This document shows, piece by piece, positions 31,471-43,236 of a DNA stretch of 64,000 nucleotides. Source of the DNA: Morchella semilibera. Its lineage: Eukaryota; Ascomycota; Pezizomycetes; Pezizales; Morchellaceae. The translations under genes and the position numbers were made by a program. Under the pieces are notes generated by a model, which saw only the letters and a list, made by a program, of their open reading frames with translations, did no database searches and was not told the DNA's origin. The DNA is taken from contig CM018608.1 of assembly GCA_009192285.1 (NCBI GenBank), positions 1,692,201-1,756,200 on the forward strand, written 5' to 3'. Numbering within the stretch: the first letter of the stretch is position 1; each line of letters begins with the position of its first letter.

Positions 31471-33045
31471 TAGGGCCCGTTCGGACAACCTCAGATTATT
31501 GGCTGCCATAACATTCGGGGTTGCATGTAGTAGTTCTGAAAATTTAATACTCAATTACATGAAATGCACGGGTAGCAGAAAAGTCGTTATTCAGTCAGAT
31601 TATACGGTCCCTAGTATCACCTACAAATCAATAAAACTGATGCAGATATTTTGGTGGCAACCGCTCCTGCCCCGCTATCCTCCGTCTTGCCCGACCCTCC
31701 CCCGCTCTAGTATGTCCCTTCGCTCGTCGCAGCAAAACCCCGAAACGCCTAGGTCTTGCCTGCATAGAACGGTAGAGTACTCGAAACAAACCATCTATAA
31801 ACTATGGTGTAGGAACTTTCGGGAGGGAACAAGCGGTATTTATGCCACACACGAATTATGTGCTTAGACTCGCCTATGGCAAGGGAAGGTATATTGCCTA
31901 GTTAGAATATTTTTAAACTATATATAGTTATTAAGAAACAGAAACCAAGTTGGTATATCTATTCAAATCTTCAAACTCTAGGTGTCCTAATCATTAAGCA
32001 TTAAAGATCCTCCAATATATGAATTATCGTGGAACGTACTTCAGAAGGAAGAAGCAAACGTCGGCTCACAGAAGGGTGCGCCTCTCTCAACAGGGAAAAA
32101 TTTGACTCACACCGAGAAACACGATTCATTGCGTAAATTGCCAAACATAGTTCCCTAAAGTAGCGTACATTTCGCTCCACAAGTCAATTGATTATACCAG
32201 TCCCATATTCACTTAACGCAAAAGAAGGGTTTTTTGATCTCAATTGCGAAGAACCCCCTGGTCTCTCCCATCTCATCCTAAATTGAAACTCTGACTGTGA
32301 AACTTCGACCCTAATACCAAATCCTAGAATTTACTATGCGAGCACCTGAACCACATTGTAAATACACCCTCCGGCTTTGAGGGGAGTCAATCGGGGATTG
32401 GGTTGTGCAAGGCCCGTATTAGCGATAGTTCGATATGAACCTGGTTTTTAGGAATAATCTTCACCCTCCCATCACCTCCGGTCCTGCCACATATATATCC
32501 AACTTCACGCCTAGTCAGCTTAGTGACCCAAACATCATGCCGAGCAGCCGTTAGTTAGACATCAGGGCCCAAGGTTACAAATATCTGCAACTGGAAGTAT
32601 AGGCTGTGTATCAATCTTGGCAACCGGGTTTGCAATTCCTGGCAGCCTTGAACATCATTGAACCCAGTAAATTCACCAGCTTAGGCCTATTAAAACATGA
32701 GGGTACTCAGGCAGAACCGGCCAAGCCTGATCTGCTTCCGCGGGTTGGTTTGCCAACGGTTGTAGAAATCTTGAATATTTGTGGATGCCTATAGGTAGGC
32801 TCAACCTGCATGAGTTGAAGCCTAATTGCTAGCTGCACTCCCGCTGGCGGTGGGTCCGGCATCCGCTCTTGGACCATATCATTTGTTTGAAAGCCTTGGC
32901 TATTGCCATTCGCATCGTCCGGCCTGGGGTTCATATTTTCGGAGAAGTCAGGATAGAGACATTGCAGGCTTGTCAGATCGTGCTGTGCGGAATCATTGGA
33001 TGTTCTTTTGGATTTTAAAGCTATGATGCATCCGAACGGGCCCTA
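31471..33045. mobile_element. 1.6-kb terminal-inverted-repeat element, non-autonomous
   Basis: Perfect 15-bp inverted ends TAGGGCCCGTTCGGA at 31471-31485 and 33031-33045. The GGGCCCGTTCGGA form resembles ends of PIF/Harbinger-type elements. Flanking bases are TTA on the left and TAG on the right, so a clean TTA/TAA duplication is not present. Inside are only short frames with no transposase motif. Likely a non-autonomous DNA transposon. Confidence 0.55.
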
Positions 33046-33235
33046 GAGTTTCTGCTAGTTAGAGATTTTGTGCCAGGGATCGGTTTTGGGGGGTGCTGTT
33101 TGCCCACCCAGCAAAAGGATCTCTGCAACCAGTAACTTTTACCGAAAGTGATGGTTGGCCTAAGGTTCCAATTGAGGGTATATGCGGTGGAGTGTTGGAC
33201 GATACAGAGGGCATAGGGAGTTTAAGTTATAAAGA

Positions 33236-33400
33236 AAAAAAAGATCGACATAAAAAAAATAAGCATCTACTAGGTATGATACTTTCAACGCCGCCCACAG
33301 AGGCCTCTGGTACGGTATCCTAAATGCAACCGTGAAGCTGTAAACAGCGTTTGTCTGAGCACGGTGCCGATTTTCTTTACCAGACCCTCTGTTTCGCCCA
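33236..33400. repeat. Eroded copy of the 45096-45270 MITE
   Basis: AAAAAGATCGACATAAAAAA at the left end, then ACTTTCAACGCCGCCCACAG and CGGTATCCTAA in the same order as at 45096-45245. The right terminal repeat is degraded to GTGCCGATTTTCTTT. Confidence 0.6.
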
Positions 33401-35276
33401 ACACACTCCCCCGCTCTTTCCCAAGCCCAAGTTGAAACTTTCAACATGGATGTGATAGTAGGCTTTTTGCAATAGAGTTAGCTGCCTGTTTATCTAATTA
33501 ACTGCAGATGCGAACAATATCAATCGGCCTTTCAGAAAATGCGGTTGATGCTCTAGAGTAGAGCTAGTAGAGCCTCTTGGCCGGTTGCAACTTTCATCAT
33601 TAGTTCTCAGAGCCGCACCTTCGGGGAGATTCACTACCCCCGCCCCGATAAGAGAAGAAGTGTGTACCACGTTGTAAATGTAACGTCGCAGCATCTTCTT
33701 AGGCCATGTTCCTCCGCCCCAAATATTCCCCTCCACCCTCTCCACATAAATTCACGTCTCCGACCACTCCAATAATCAGCGCACCATCACCCCCCCCCCA
33801 AAAAAAAAATCCCTACCGCCTCCCGCCCTTAAGGTACCCTCAGTGCAGTATTCCACACACTACTTACAGGCTGTGACATTTGCCTACAACGCGACTTACG
33901 TGTCGCTCCACCTGTACGCCAATCACAAGCCATGCTTCCCTCAACAAACCTGTTCGCACAAGACTCAACTGACTCCTTCTAGTTCCAATTACATAGTCCC
34001 TTCGCGTTGGAACTTCAACTCCGACATAGGCGTCTAAAGCCTCATTCGCCCCCACTACTCGTAGCCCCTAGGAAATTCTCAACGAAGGGATCTTTCGGTA
34101 CAGATTGCTGCAGATGGACGCGTCTTCTACGGGGTCTCTAGAATTCAAGTTTTCTGGGCTAACGCTGATCTGTGGTAGCAAGTTTCTGGCTCCATCACTC
34201 ACTACAGGGCCCATTGTATCCAAGGAAACCAGACAGCAACTCCCTCAAGGTCTTCTCAGGCAGGCCGAGATCACTCAACTGGCTCAGACTCTAGACCCAT
34301 TCCTGGGGGCATGGTTATCAGGAGTAAGTCTAACTCCTCATAGATTTGAAAACCGTTAAGTGCTCTTATTTAATTTTAACAATTAGATGCATATTCCCCG
34401 GAAAGAGTACCATCAGTTCGCACAAATGTTGTCTATTTCATAACTCAACTTGGGTTTGAATTTCATTAGACACCCACATTTCTCTACCCCACTGCCCGGA
34501 AAAGCACCACCACTACCGCTTCCGAAAACAATATGGTGTGAGAAAGTCTTAGCCGACCGCGTGGTCTTCCTCCGTGTGCCAACCCGCCACTAATGATAAG
34601 CCCGACTACAAATACTACGCTCTCACCGAATTCACCATTAACGAATCAACTGTTAGTAGTCCCCGTTCAAGCCATTGTCACTTAGTGACCTAGCAAGAAA
34701 TTCTAAACCTAAAAACTATCTCGTTACCTTATATTCTACTAACAACCTTGTAGGTCTCAACAACACCTCAGTACTGGATTTATGCTAATAACACGTTGGG
34801 TAGTTTAAATTTTAGATATCTCTCGCCCCCCAACCATCTTCGCGCGGAATTGGGTGGGGGTGGTCTGCTCCTAGCTACTTTAGGGGCCGCTACCTGTTAT
34901 TGCCACACCACCGGCAGTGTATATTCGTTATACTGTTATCAACTTCAACCTCAATTTATGTTATTGATTTCCCATTGTGGCATAACCCTTGTCGCCTTTC
35001 TTTTCTAGCATGTAGTACGATTCCTCCAATATCCCCTAGAGCAATTGGGGCGTGTTTTCAGCTTAGATGTGTTGAAGCGTCCGAATGTCCCACAGTGATT
35101 GCCTCATGTTTTCCCAGGGAACATACCCACTATTCTATCGTCGGAATGATACTACAGCCTGTGGGATCTCTCCCTCCGCAGCTATATCTGTACTTTACAA
35201 AGTCTTGGAAGCGGCGGAAACCTACTGCCACCTAACATCAAATGCTAATACCTGTCCTCTCATACCAATAAAAATC
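33401..35276. other. Intergenic, nothing recognised
   Basis: No supported frame or repeat apart from short homopolymers (C/A runs near 33791-33810). Confidence 0.35.
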
Positions 35277-35287
35277 CATATATATAC
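35277..35287 (+). promoter_or_regulatory. TATA-like box of the recombinase/helicase gene
   Basis: CATATATATAC lies 62 nt before the ATG at 35349, with CCAATA ten bases further upstream. The position is suitable for a core promoter; assignment rests on position alone. Confidence 0.35.
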
Positions 35288-35348
35288 CCCCAATCCCTAC
35301 GGGAGTCATTCCAAACATCCCAAACATCAGAACATCTGCCTTATCAAA

Positions 35349-38300
35349 ATGTCTCTGAGTCACGCACCTACCGACTCCAACGCTCATCTTTCATATCAGT
35401 GCACCAAATGTTCACGTAGCTTTGAGAGCACAAATCAGCTACACAAACACAGGCGGGTGAGTATATTTGCCATGCACATTAATGTGAAAATATCTAACGT
35501 CAAAAGGACGCCCACCAAGGAACAATAACACTTGTCTCCGCCGATGGCATCACCATTACACTTACCCGTGATGCAATCTCCGGTCTCTTCCACTGTTGCT
35601 GTGGTTACACAGCACGTAGACCTGAGTCAGTTAGAAGACACGTTACTGTTAGAGATTCCATCCATGAACTTGGTGCCCCTCCATCTAAACGCCAAACAAC
35701 TACCCACATCTCCCCACCTCCCCCCCATCAACCAGCACCCATCATGCCTCCCTCTCCAGGAACATATCTCATTAGAACGCCTATTGCTCCCCCGGCAATG
35801 ACTCCATCCACTGGGCCCATTTCAACCTCATCCATCCCAGCCGAGGGGCCAATCAATTTGATGTTCAGTACTCCGGATGTCTCCTACGACCCCGCATCCA
35901 CGCCGTCCATTCCCACGTCTAATTCATCAGATGTTTCTGACATGGCATCCACACCATCTCCTATCAATACTATGTCGGCGAGAGGTAAGAATCAAATAAC
36001 CCATCCCCTATTTTCTTAGTGCTAATACTCCTTCTCTCACTCAGCATTTGAGAAATCTCCCGCATCTCAGCCTCCCACTACAAACTCCAACTCCTCTAAC
36101 AATTCACATGCTACGCTCAATTCACATGGTATACAATCTCTCCCTCAATCTTTATCACCGTGCTAACTCCCATCTATCCAGGATCTCTATCCTCTTATGA
36201 ATTTTACGAGTCCCCTGCTTATGAGCTACCAGCCCACGAGCATGTACCCCCGCCGCAGCAGCAGGACATTGAACGACTTGGTACAAAACTTGGTCTCCAA
36301 TATCTCTTCTCTTACAGGGTGGTTTTATGCTTCCGGTGTGAAACTGGCCTAGACTCCCGCTATTTGGCCTCACATCTCGCTATTCACCATGGCCACTTAC
36401 GTGATGATCAAGATGTGGTCAAATTTTCTGAGTTAATCGATCCTCTTCCAGTCTGTACTATCAGACTGCCACCACCTGGGTGTCCCCCTTTCGAGAATCT
36501 GAAACTTTTCGATGGCTTCTCTTGTGCCCTTTGCAATTACTCCTCTCAGGTCAAAGACACTATAACCCGTCATATCCGAAAGGAACATCCTCAGCATGAT
36601 ACCGTTGCCAAACCTTCCACGATTCAAAGCTTCTTCACCGGCTTGGGCAGAAAGTGGTTTCCAGTTTCACAACCTAATGGTGATCGGATATCTAAGGGTG
36701 AGATTACAGCAGCTATGTTACAAAAAGAAAGAGAAAAATACATCTCCTTCCAGAATTCCAGGAAAGCTACCAAGGTAGGCCCAGTCAACCGTAATGAGAT
36801 ATCTCCTTGGCTATCACGTACTGGCTGGTTACGGCACTTCCAGGACATTGACCTTCTCGACATTGTTCGTTATATTCAAATCCCACGGGGCCAGTACTAC
36901 CAAGCTCTCGCCGCGGTTCATCTGGCAGTAGCACACATGTTCGATCGCACCTATACGATCTTTCAACAGAAGGCATGTCCCCCGACAAGAAGATGGATGA
37001 ATACTTATTCAACTGTTGAGTATTCTCCGAAGCCCTTTGAGCGATTAGAGGAACCTACCGAGAGGAAATATCATGAGGTTTTTCGCAAAATCATAGTTTA
37101 TCTAGTTCACATATACATAACAGAAGCCTACAAAGATGACCACCTTCAAAGACTCTTGCGCTTCACTGAGTCACAACGCAACATCCTCCAACTTATATTA
37201 GCTTCTGCTTATGACGTTGATGGTGAGGTGGATATGGTTGTCCTGGAATCCTTGACCTTTGACCTTTGTGTATCTCTCGTTGATTACACTTTTGCAGAAA
37301 CGGAAATTCAGATGGCACCGTTGCTTCATGAAGTCGCTGTCTTGGGAATCGAACCCCAAGAAGGGGCTTTTCGATCCGCCATTCTAGTATCACCTACTCT
37401 ATCGGCTCTGGTTTATGTCTATCGAATGGCTCTCTTCAGGCAAGCATGTGTTCTATCAGGCTCCGACGATACCCTCATACTACCCAATTTTCTCACTCTT
37501 CACCGTAACTTCATCACTCCAACATGTGTCTCCCCTATGGGTGAAGTGATCAATCTCTTGTCATTCAGCCTAAGTGCCGGCAAGCACGAATATGGGAAAC
37601 CGGCTATCTATTGGAGCTTGGATGAGGGGGCGGAGACTATGGTATTCAGAGGGGCCGATATCAAAATGGAGACATTTAAGGGCATGGTAGCGAAGGCGGT
37701 ACAGGATGCGAAAGATATACTCAGGGATGAGTTCGGTATTTCTCAAACTGACGAGCAACTCAGCCAGGATGTGTCTAATATCAAAGATGATATATCCTGT
37801 GACAACTCTAACTATAGTTTCCTGTCAGATAGGCGCAACAGGGGTCTCTTTCCTAATACTGCAGATGCAGACTCCGCTTCTCTTGATCTGATTTTTAATA
37901 GTCCTCTTCTAATGAAAAGGATGTGTCGTACTGTTGGTGATAAGATAATCTGGATCGAGAGTGGGATCAAACAGTTCTTACAATACTCAGAAACCTTTCT
38001 TGAACTCTTATTGGGAATCTTTCACTTCTTAGGAGGACAGCCTGCTCGGGGTACAGAGATCGTCAAGTTGCGTACCCACAATGGAGTTTTGGGTGCCCGG
38101 AATATCATTTTTGTCAACAAGTTGATAATGTGGGTAACTAGCTGGCATAAAGGTCAGAATAAAACCGGAAAGGGCAAGTTTATCCCACGCTTTCTTCCCA
38201 CTGATATTGCAGCACTGTATATGATCTATCTCTATAAGGTTCTCCCGTTAGTTCGTTACATTCAGAGCTTTGATCAACCTCTCTTTGAAGACCCGGAAGA

Positions 38301-40725
38301 TCATTATCCTAGGTATTATCTTTTTTCTAATGATGGGATGACACCATGGAATACAGCAAGGCTTTGTCGGGTCCTTCGACGTCTCTTTTGTGATACCTTT
38401 GGAAGAGATGCAGAATTTGGTGTCTTGAGCTACCGTCATATGGCGATCTCAATTAGCCGGAGATATCTAAAGGGTAGTTTCGAAAGCAATGATGATCAAG
38501 AGGATGATGATGAACTCGATCTTCAAGCCGGCCATTCTTCTGCCACTGCAGACAGGATTTATGGTGTGAGATCTGATCTATTGCAGGAACTTACCGAAAC
38601 ATCGATACAAGTTTTCGGGAAGATCAGTTTACAGTGGCATCGTCTACTCCGAGCGCCTCCCAAGCAACCGAACGAACAATATAATAAAGGTAAACTATAT
38701 TCCTTCCACTTTACAACATATGATATGTATTGACTCCCGGCATTAGATGTTCCTAGTATTATCCACAGCCAGGATCAAACACTGGCTTCGACTCAAGAAA
38801 CCGATAAGATACAGAAGAGAGCCTACAACATAATCAGGACCATGTTTGGCCCTGATGCTAACTTTAAAAGTACGGAGCAAAAAGATGCATTAATACATGT
38901 CCTTGCTGGTAAAACTACACTTGTTGTCGTTCTACCTACAGGTGGTGGAAAGACACTACTTTTCGCTGGCCCCGCATTAGAGCCTGACGCGGGCGTCACG
39001 GTCATAATCCTTCCATTTCTATCATTAATTGAAGATATGCAGCGTCGTTGTCATAGTTTTGATTGTACTGTTTGGAATCAGAATCAACCACGGGAATCAA
39101 CTATTTTATTGATTACTGTGGAATCCGCGGTAAACCCCAACTTTAGGCAATACATCAAAAGGCTACATGAAGTAGGCAGACTTGATCGTATTGTAATTGA
39201 TGAGGCGCACATGCTGGTAACTAACCTATCCTTTCGGGAGTCCTTTGGCCGTCTTGATTGGTTCTCGACTATTGGAGTACCTTGCATTTTCCTTACTGCC
39301 ACACTCCCTCCGTGGATGGAGGAAAGCCTCCTTGAAGCTGCACTAATTAATGATACTCCGGTCACGGTAGTCCGATCAGCAGTGTCTAGGCCGAACATAT
39401 CATACCATGTTAATACACATCGTAGGGGATTCCAAGTGGAATTACTGGACAAGGAGGTTCAAGAGTTCAGAGCAAAAAAATGTGGTAAAGCGATCATATA
39501 TACCCGCAGCTGTAATATGGCTGAAACGCTGGCAGACAAGTTCGGTTGTCCATACTATCACGCACAAGGACCAAACCGTACACAGATACTACGGGACTTC
39601 ACAAGTGGAGTACATGATCTAATTGTCGCTACTACAGCACTTGGTGCCGGGCTTGATATTCCAGATATTAGGCTCATTATCCATTTTAAACTTCCTCATA
39701 CACTCATTGATTACTCTCAGGGAAGTGGACGTGCTGGGCGAGATGGCAAACCCGCCAAATCTATCATTTACGCCGCACCAGATGAGTTGAACAGAATGCC
39801 GGGAAGATTAAACCACGATATGAAAACTGATCTTAAAGCACTTGAAGGTTATTGTAGAACAAGTGGATGCCGGAGACTTGAGCTTGGTAACTATTTCGAC
39901 GGGGCTGGAAAAGGTAGTGCATGCGTCCCTGAGCATGATGAGCTATGCGACAACTGTTCAAAGATTTTTGCTTTGGATGATGATATCACTCGTTATTTCT
40001 CACCACCTATAATCTCCGGCACTAAAAGAAAGAGAGATTTCCAGTATGATATAATTGATATTTCTTCCGATGATGGTGGGGAAATAGGAGAGGCATCAGT
40101 ACAAACTCCCGGAACATCTGGTCAGCAACCCGATGTTCCTGCTCTATTACCTCGCCTGCAATTTAAAATTGCTAATGACGCTGAATTCTGGAGAGAATTT
40201 TCTTCTAACCTTCCACTTCTGAATGGATCATGTCAATATTGCTGGATGAAGTCCCGCAATCGTAGACAAAATGACCATCATTCTTGGGACTGTATCTCTT
40301 CCTTGGCTCGAAGGAGCTTGAACTTGGATCGTCGCATTAGTAGCGATTGGCAGTCATATAAGGAATGGAGAAGCATTGTCCAGTTCGATGCCTTTACATG
40401 TTGCTATCGATGTTGTCTTCCTCTACAAGTTTGTTCCGGTACTACCAATGGTGATGAAGATAACAAAAGAAGAGCCGGATGTTCTTATGGACCCAATGTT
40501 ATCGTTCCTATCGCCTTTCTGGCTCAATTTGTCCCTCATCTCAGGGATCATATCAAAGATATCATGAGGTCAGATGTATTCTCCACAGCAGAATATATCA
40601 AATGGGTTGGGCAGATGACATGGATACATGGTAGAAAAGCTGCCAACCTCATGCGGGTGGTTGAAGCAGCAATGGTTTTACCAGAGCATCCCCCGTATGC
40701 CAACCAATCTCTAATCTGCCTTTAA
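35349..40725 (+). CDS. C2H2/OrsD, tyrosine-recombinase-like, RecQ helicase fusion
   Basis: Five exons, 35349-35456, 35507-35984, 36045-36128, 36182-38689 and 38747-40725, keep one frame of 1718 residues; introns are 50, 60, 53 and 57 nt, each GT..AG. Domains: C2H2 finger split by intron 1 (CTKCSRSF..LHKHRR/DAH, ~19-39); a second finger-like FHCCCGYTA..RRH; Pro/Ser/Thr linker; OrsD/DUF3505-type C2H2 pair (C273, C276, H288, H292 and C338, C341, H354, H359); tyrosine-recombinase-like region with ARGTEIV (R846), SYRHMA (R975, H976) and AGHSSATADRIYG (Y1017 as candidate nucleophile); RecQ helicase with GGGKT (1125-1129), DEAH (1211-1214), TAT, and QGSGRAGR (1384-1391); RecQ zinc-binding CRTSGCRR..C..CDNC; then a Cys-rich tail. 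ATG context ATCAAAATG is good. Probably nuclear, acting on DNA ends or as an element recombinase; the fusion is seen, the role is inferred. Confidence 0.85.
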
Positions 40726-41062
40726 TTCATATACTAATTCGGTCAGTCTTAGGCTCCTGTGATACTTTATCAACATTAGTTAAAACTTTTGCAACATTTC
40801 AGCGATATTTTTTTGCTTGGTGGTTTCTGAGACTTTTTTGAAGTACTTTGTTTGCAATACGCTCTATATATGAACCTTTGTAGTATATTGCACAGGATAC
40901 AAGAGATATGGGTGTGTATTATCTCACACAGGATACAGGACATACCGGAAATGGTCATGTATTATCAACTAAAGATAATAACAGAGCGATTATGTCATCT
41001 CAAAGCTGTGTCTTAGTCATCACATCTCCAAGATCCTTTAGAGGACATAAACTCAAATACTT

Positions 41063-41201
41063 AGACCAGCTTGCCCATCAAAGAGCGCGGCCCCTCAACA
41101 AGCGTACACCCAAAATTTGGTGGGTAGCATCCGTTGCAACGGGAAAAAATAGCAGGCAACGCTCGCTGATGGGCCATGCTCGTTTATGGGCAAGCTGGTC
41201 T
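41063..41201. repeat. Hairpin in the element 3' region (copy 2)
   Basis: AGACCAGCTTGCCCAT at 41063-41078 and its reverse complement at 41186-41201, conserved with copy 1. Confidence 0.7.
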
Positions 41202-41410
41202 ATACTTTTATGGAGAATTTGTTTCATATGGAATATTTGGTGTGGGATTTACCTACGGGCTGCAGCCATCCCTGCCCCTCCCTCCATTGCCAACATCTCT
41301 TATTTCGGTACTCCTCCCCAAAGCTTTCTGGCAAACGCCATTTTCCTCTCTTTACCCCCCCCCCTCCCCGAAGCTTTTTGGCAACATCAGCAGGCTCGTT
41401 GCCTTCCCCC

Positions 41411-41602
41411 AGCGCAAACCTCTCCCCATCTCCAAGCGCAAACCCCTCGCCATCTCCAAGCGCTAACCCCTCGCCATCTCCAAGCGCAAACCCCTCGCCA
41501 TCTCCAAGCGCAAACCCCTCCCCATCTCCAAGCGCAAACCCCTCCCCATCTCCAAGCGCAAACCCCTCCCCATCTCCAAGCGCAAACCCCTCCCCATCTC
41601 CA
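41411..41602. repeat. 24-bp minisatellite, 8 units
   Basis: Eight head-to-tail 24-bp units of the AGCGCAAACCCCTCSCCATC type; four in the other copy. It lies between the helicase gene and the dioxygenase gene. Confidence 0.92.
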
Positions 41603-41937
41603 AGCACCCCTTGCCATCTCCACCTCCACCTCTGTTTCGGAGAGCACTCCTGACTTCAAGAGCAGCGATCTCGAATTAGACGAGAATGACCTGAACTTTG
41701 CCAAATATCAAAGGATTCTCCTGCCCCTGCATGCGTAACTAGTATCTTTCTCTAGGCTAATTTGCACCACAGGATGCCAAAGCGATTGAGGGCAAGGGTG
41801 AGATTATAAATCACTTGGTGCTGGGTGGGGAGGGCAGGGTGGGGGGGGGGGGGTTTAGTGTAATCTACGGTCCGGAATTGCTCTGGGAAAACAGTAGAGT
41901 TATCGGAGGAAATGTTATAATCGTACATTCAACTAAG

Positions 41938-43045
41938 CTACTCTAGCTTCGTGTAGTCCCATATATTCTGGTGATTGAAAAATACAAAGCTGGTTCTATC
42001 ACCTTCAAAGTCTGTCAGATAGTGCTCCAGTAGGGCAGCCCTGAAAATAATGACATCTCCAGGCTTAAAATCAAGCTTGATTTTTAAACCCGGGATGACT
42101 AAATATCCACCACTGAAGTTACCAGCACACATCATCGTGGTATATCCATCCTTTCTGTCTCCAGAGTCCCTATGAGGTAGGACTCTTAGATTTCGGAGTA
42201 CAGCTAGGCCGTGAAACGCGAATCTGCGACTAGTAGTATAAAGAGACCAACTGCCAGCAGTTCGCGTTATGCGAACACGCGAAAGTGCGCTCCAGTAATC
42301 TTGTGGGTCAACAATCTGGTATATGAGACCTAATATTTGCAGATGGGGTGCTAGCTGCTTGAAAAAGCGAATGCATGCTGCATTTCTATTTCATTAGAAT
42401 TAGTATGCTATTTAGGACGGAAAAGACACGACATAGGTAAGGAGATATAGCTTCTTACTTATAAGCAGTATCAATCAAATGTGCAGAAATCACCGGGGCT
42501 TTTGATTTTGCTTGTCCCCTAGCAAACCACCATGCGAAGTGCCAAAGACCACAGATTCCCGGTTTTTGTATCAAAGATGTGGTGACAGCAGGATTCTTTG
42601 ACCCATTGTGTCGCTTATCGCTAGCTGGAGGTTTTGGTGGTGTGTACGTGTTTTGCAGGTCAGAGATAGCGGAATTTAGATCCCTGACCATTTTCTTTCC
42701 AAAATTAGGGCCAAAAGGAGCGTCAAAAGCTTGTTTCCAAAATATTATGAGATTTTCTTCATCGTAAGATTTTATATTGATACTGGAGGTATAAAGTTGA
42801 TATTTTTCTGCTGACAATAGCGGGTCTTCAATAGAAGGCGACAGTGGAAGCCGGTGCCTAGCACTCTGTAGAATTGATGGATAGGTAAGTTCCGAGAGTT
42901 GTATAGGGATTCTTGAGAAAGGTTTAAAACAATCTCTCAAAATTCTTCTTTGTTCAGGTACTTCATGAGGTTGAGGTGGCTCCATACTGACGAGATCCTC
43001 AGCAGATTGTAGCAAGATATGGTATGCTTCGGAAACAGAAGACAT
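41938..43045 (-). CDS. TET/JBP-like 2-oxoglutarate/Fe(II) dioxygenase
   Basis: Two exons on the minus strand, 43045-42459 and 42385-41938, joined over a 73-nt intron (GTAAGA..branch TACTAAT..TAG, phase 2), give 344 residues plus stop. The listed ATG is preferred over an upstream TTG in frame. The C-terminal half has the double-stranded beta-helix signature of fungal TET/JBP proteins (Tet_JBP, PF12851): HRD (H267, D269) for iron, GGYLVIPGLKIKLDFKPGDV, LLEH (H317), and DRTSFVFFNHQN with R326 for 2-oxoglutarate. All key residues are present. Known members oxidise 5-methylcytosine or thymine bases in DNA. The N-terminal ~195 residues have no domain I recognise. It converges on the recombinase/helicase gene 1.2 kb away. 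The family call is from motif recognition, not a search. Confidence 0.8.
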
Positions 43046-43190
43046 AATCAAAAGCAAGCTAAAAGAACAACAAGAGGTAACCTTACACCCTTGTTGATCT
43101 CTAACTAAATAATATATCGGTAACCTTACACAATATATTTATTTAGCTGCCTATTTTCAATTATTGACTTGCTGTCGGGTCGGGGGGTAA

Positions 43191-43236
43191 GGGAGTGGGA
43201 TAGGGTGAGGGAGTGGGATAGGGTGAGGGAGTTAGA
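43191..43236. repeat. G-rich 18-bp tandem repeat upstream of the dioxygenase gene
   Basis: GGGAGTGGGATAGGGTGA twice (43191-43208, 43209-43226) plus a partial unit, preceded by GGGTCGGGGGG. It lies about 150 bp upstream of the dioxygenase ATG, on the promoter side. Confidence 0.7.

Larger units (their letters stand above)
40726..41694 (+). repeat. Conserved 3' flank of the recombinase/helicase element
   Basis: Nearly the same as 14880-15442 plus 21670-21998. Contains an ORF beginning MGVYYLTQDTGHTG that is alike in both copies but runs into the minisatellite and lacks any domain, so I treat it as untranslated. Includes the hairpin at 41063-41201 and the minisatellite at 41411-41602. Homology between copies ends at 41694, a candidate element end. 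Confidence 0.7.

Noticed and set aside
27836-35276. Hidden genes in the long AT-rich stretch
   Set aside because: Frames are under 125 codons, lack motifs and do not connect by plausible introns.
36160-38733. Two separate genes (OrsD protein and helicase)
   Set aside because: A 57-nt intron at 38690-38746 joins them in one frame, and upstream exons extend the N-terminus; one gene is simpler.
35349-40725. Helitron or Starship captain
   Set aside because: Helicase is RecQ type with its zinc-binding domain, not Pif1, and there is no Rep HUH motif; the recombinase-like block is fused to a helicase and does not look like a DUF3435 captain.
40908-41738. 276-codon frame MGVYYLTQDTGHTG.. downstream of the helicase gene
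   Set aside because: Runs into the minisatellite, has no domain, and its conservation is explained by overall high identity of the two element copies.
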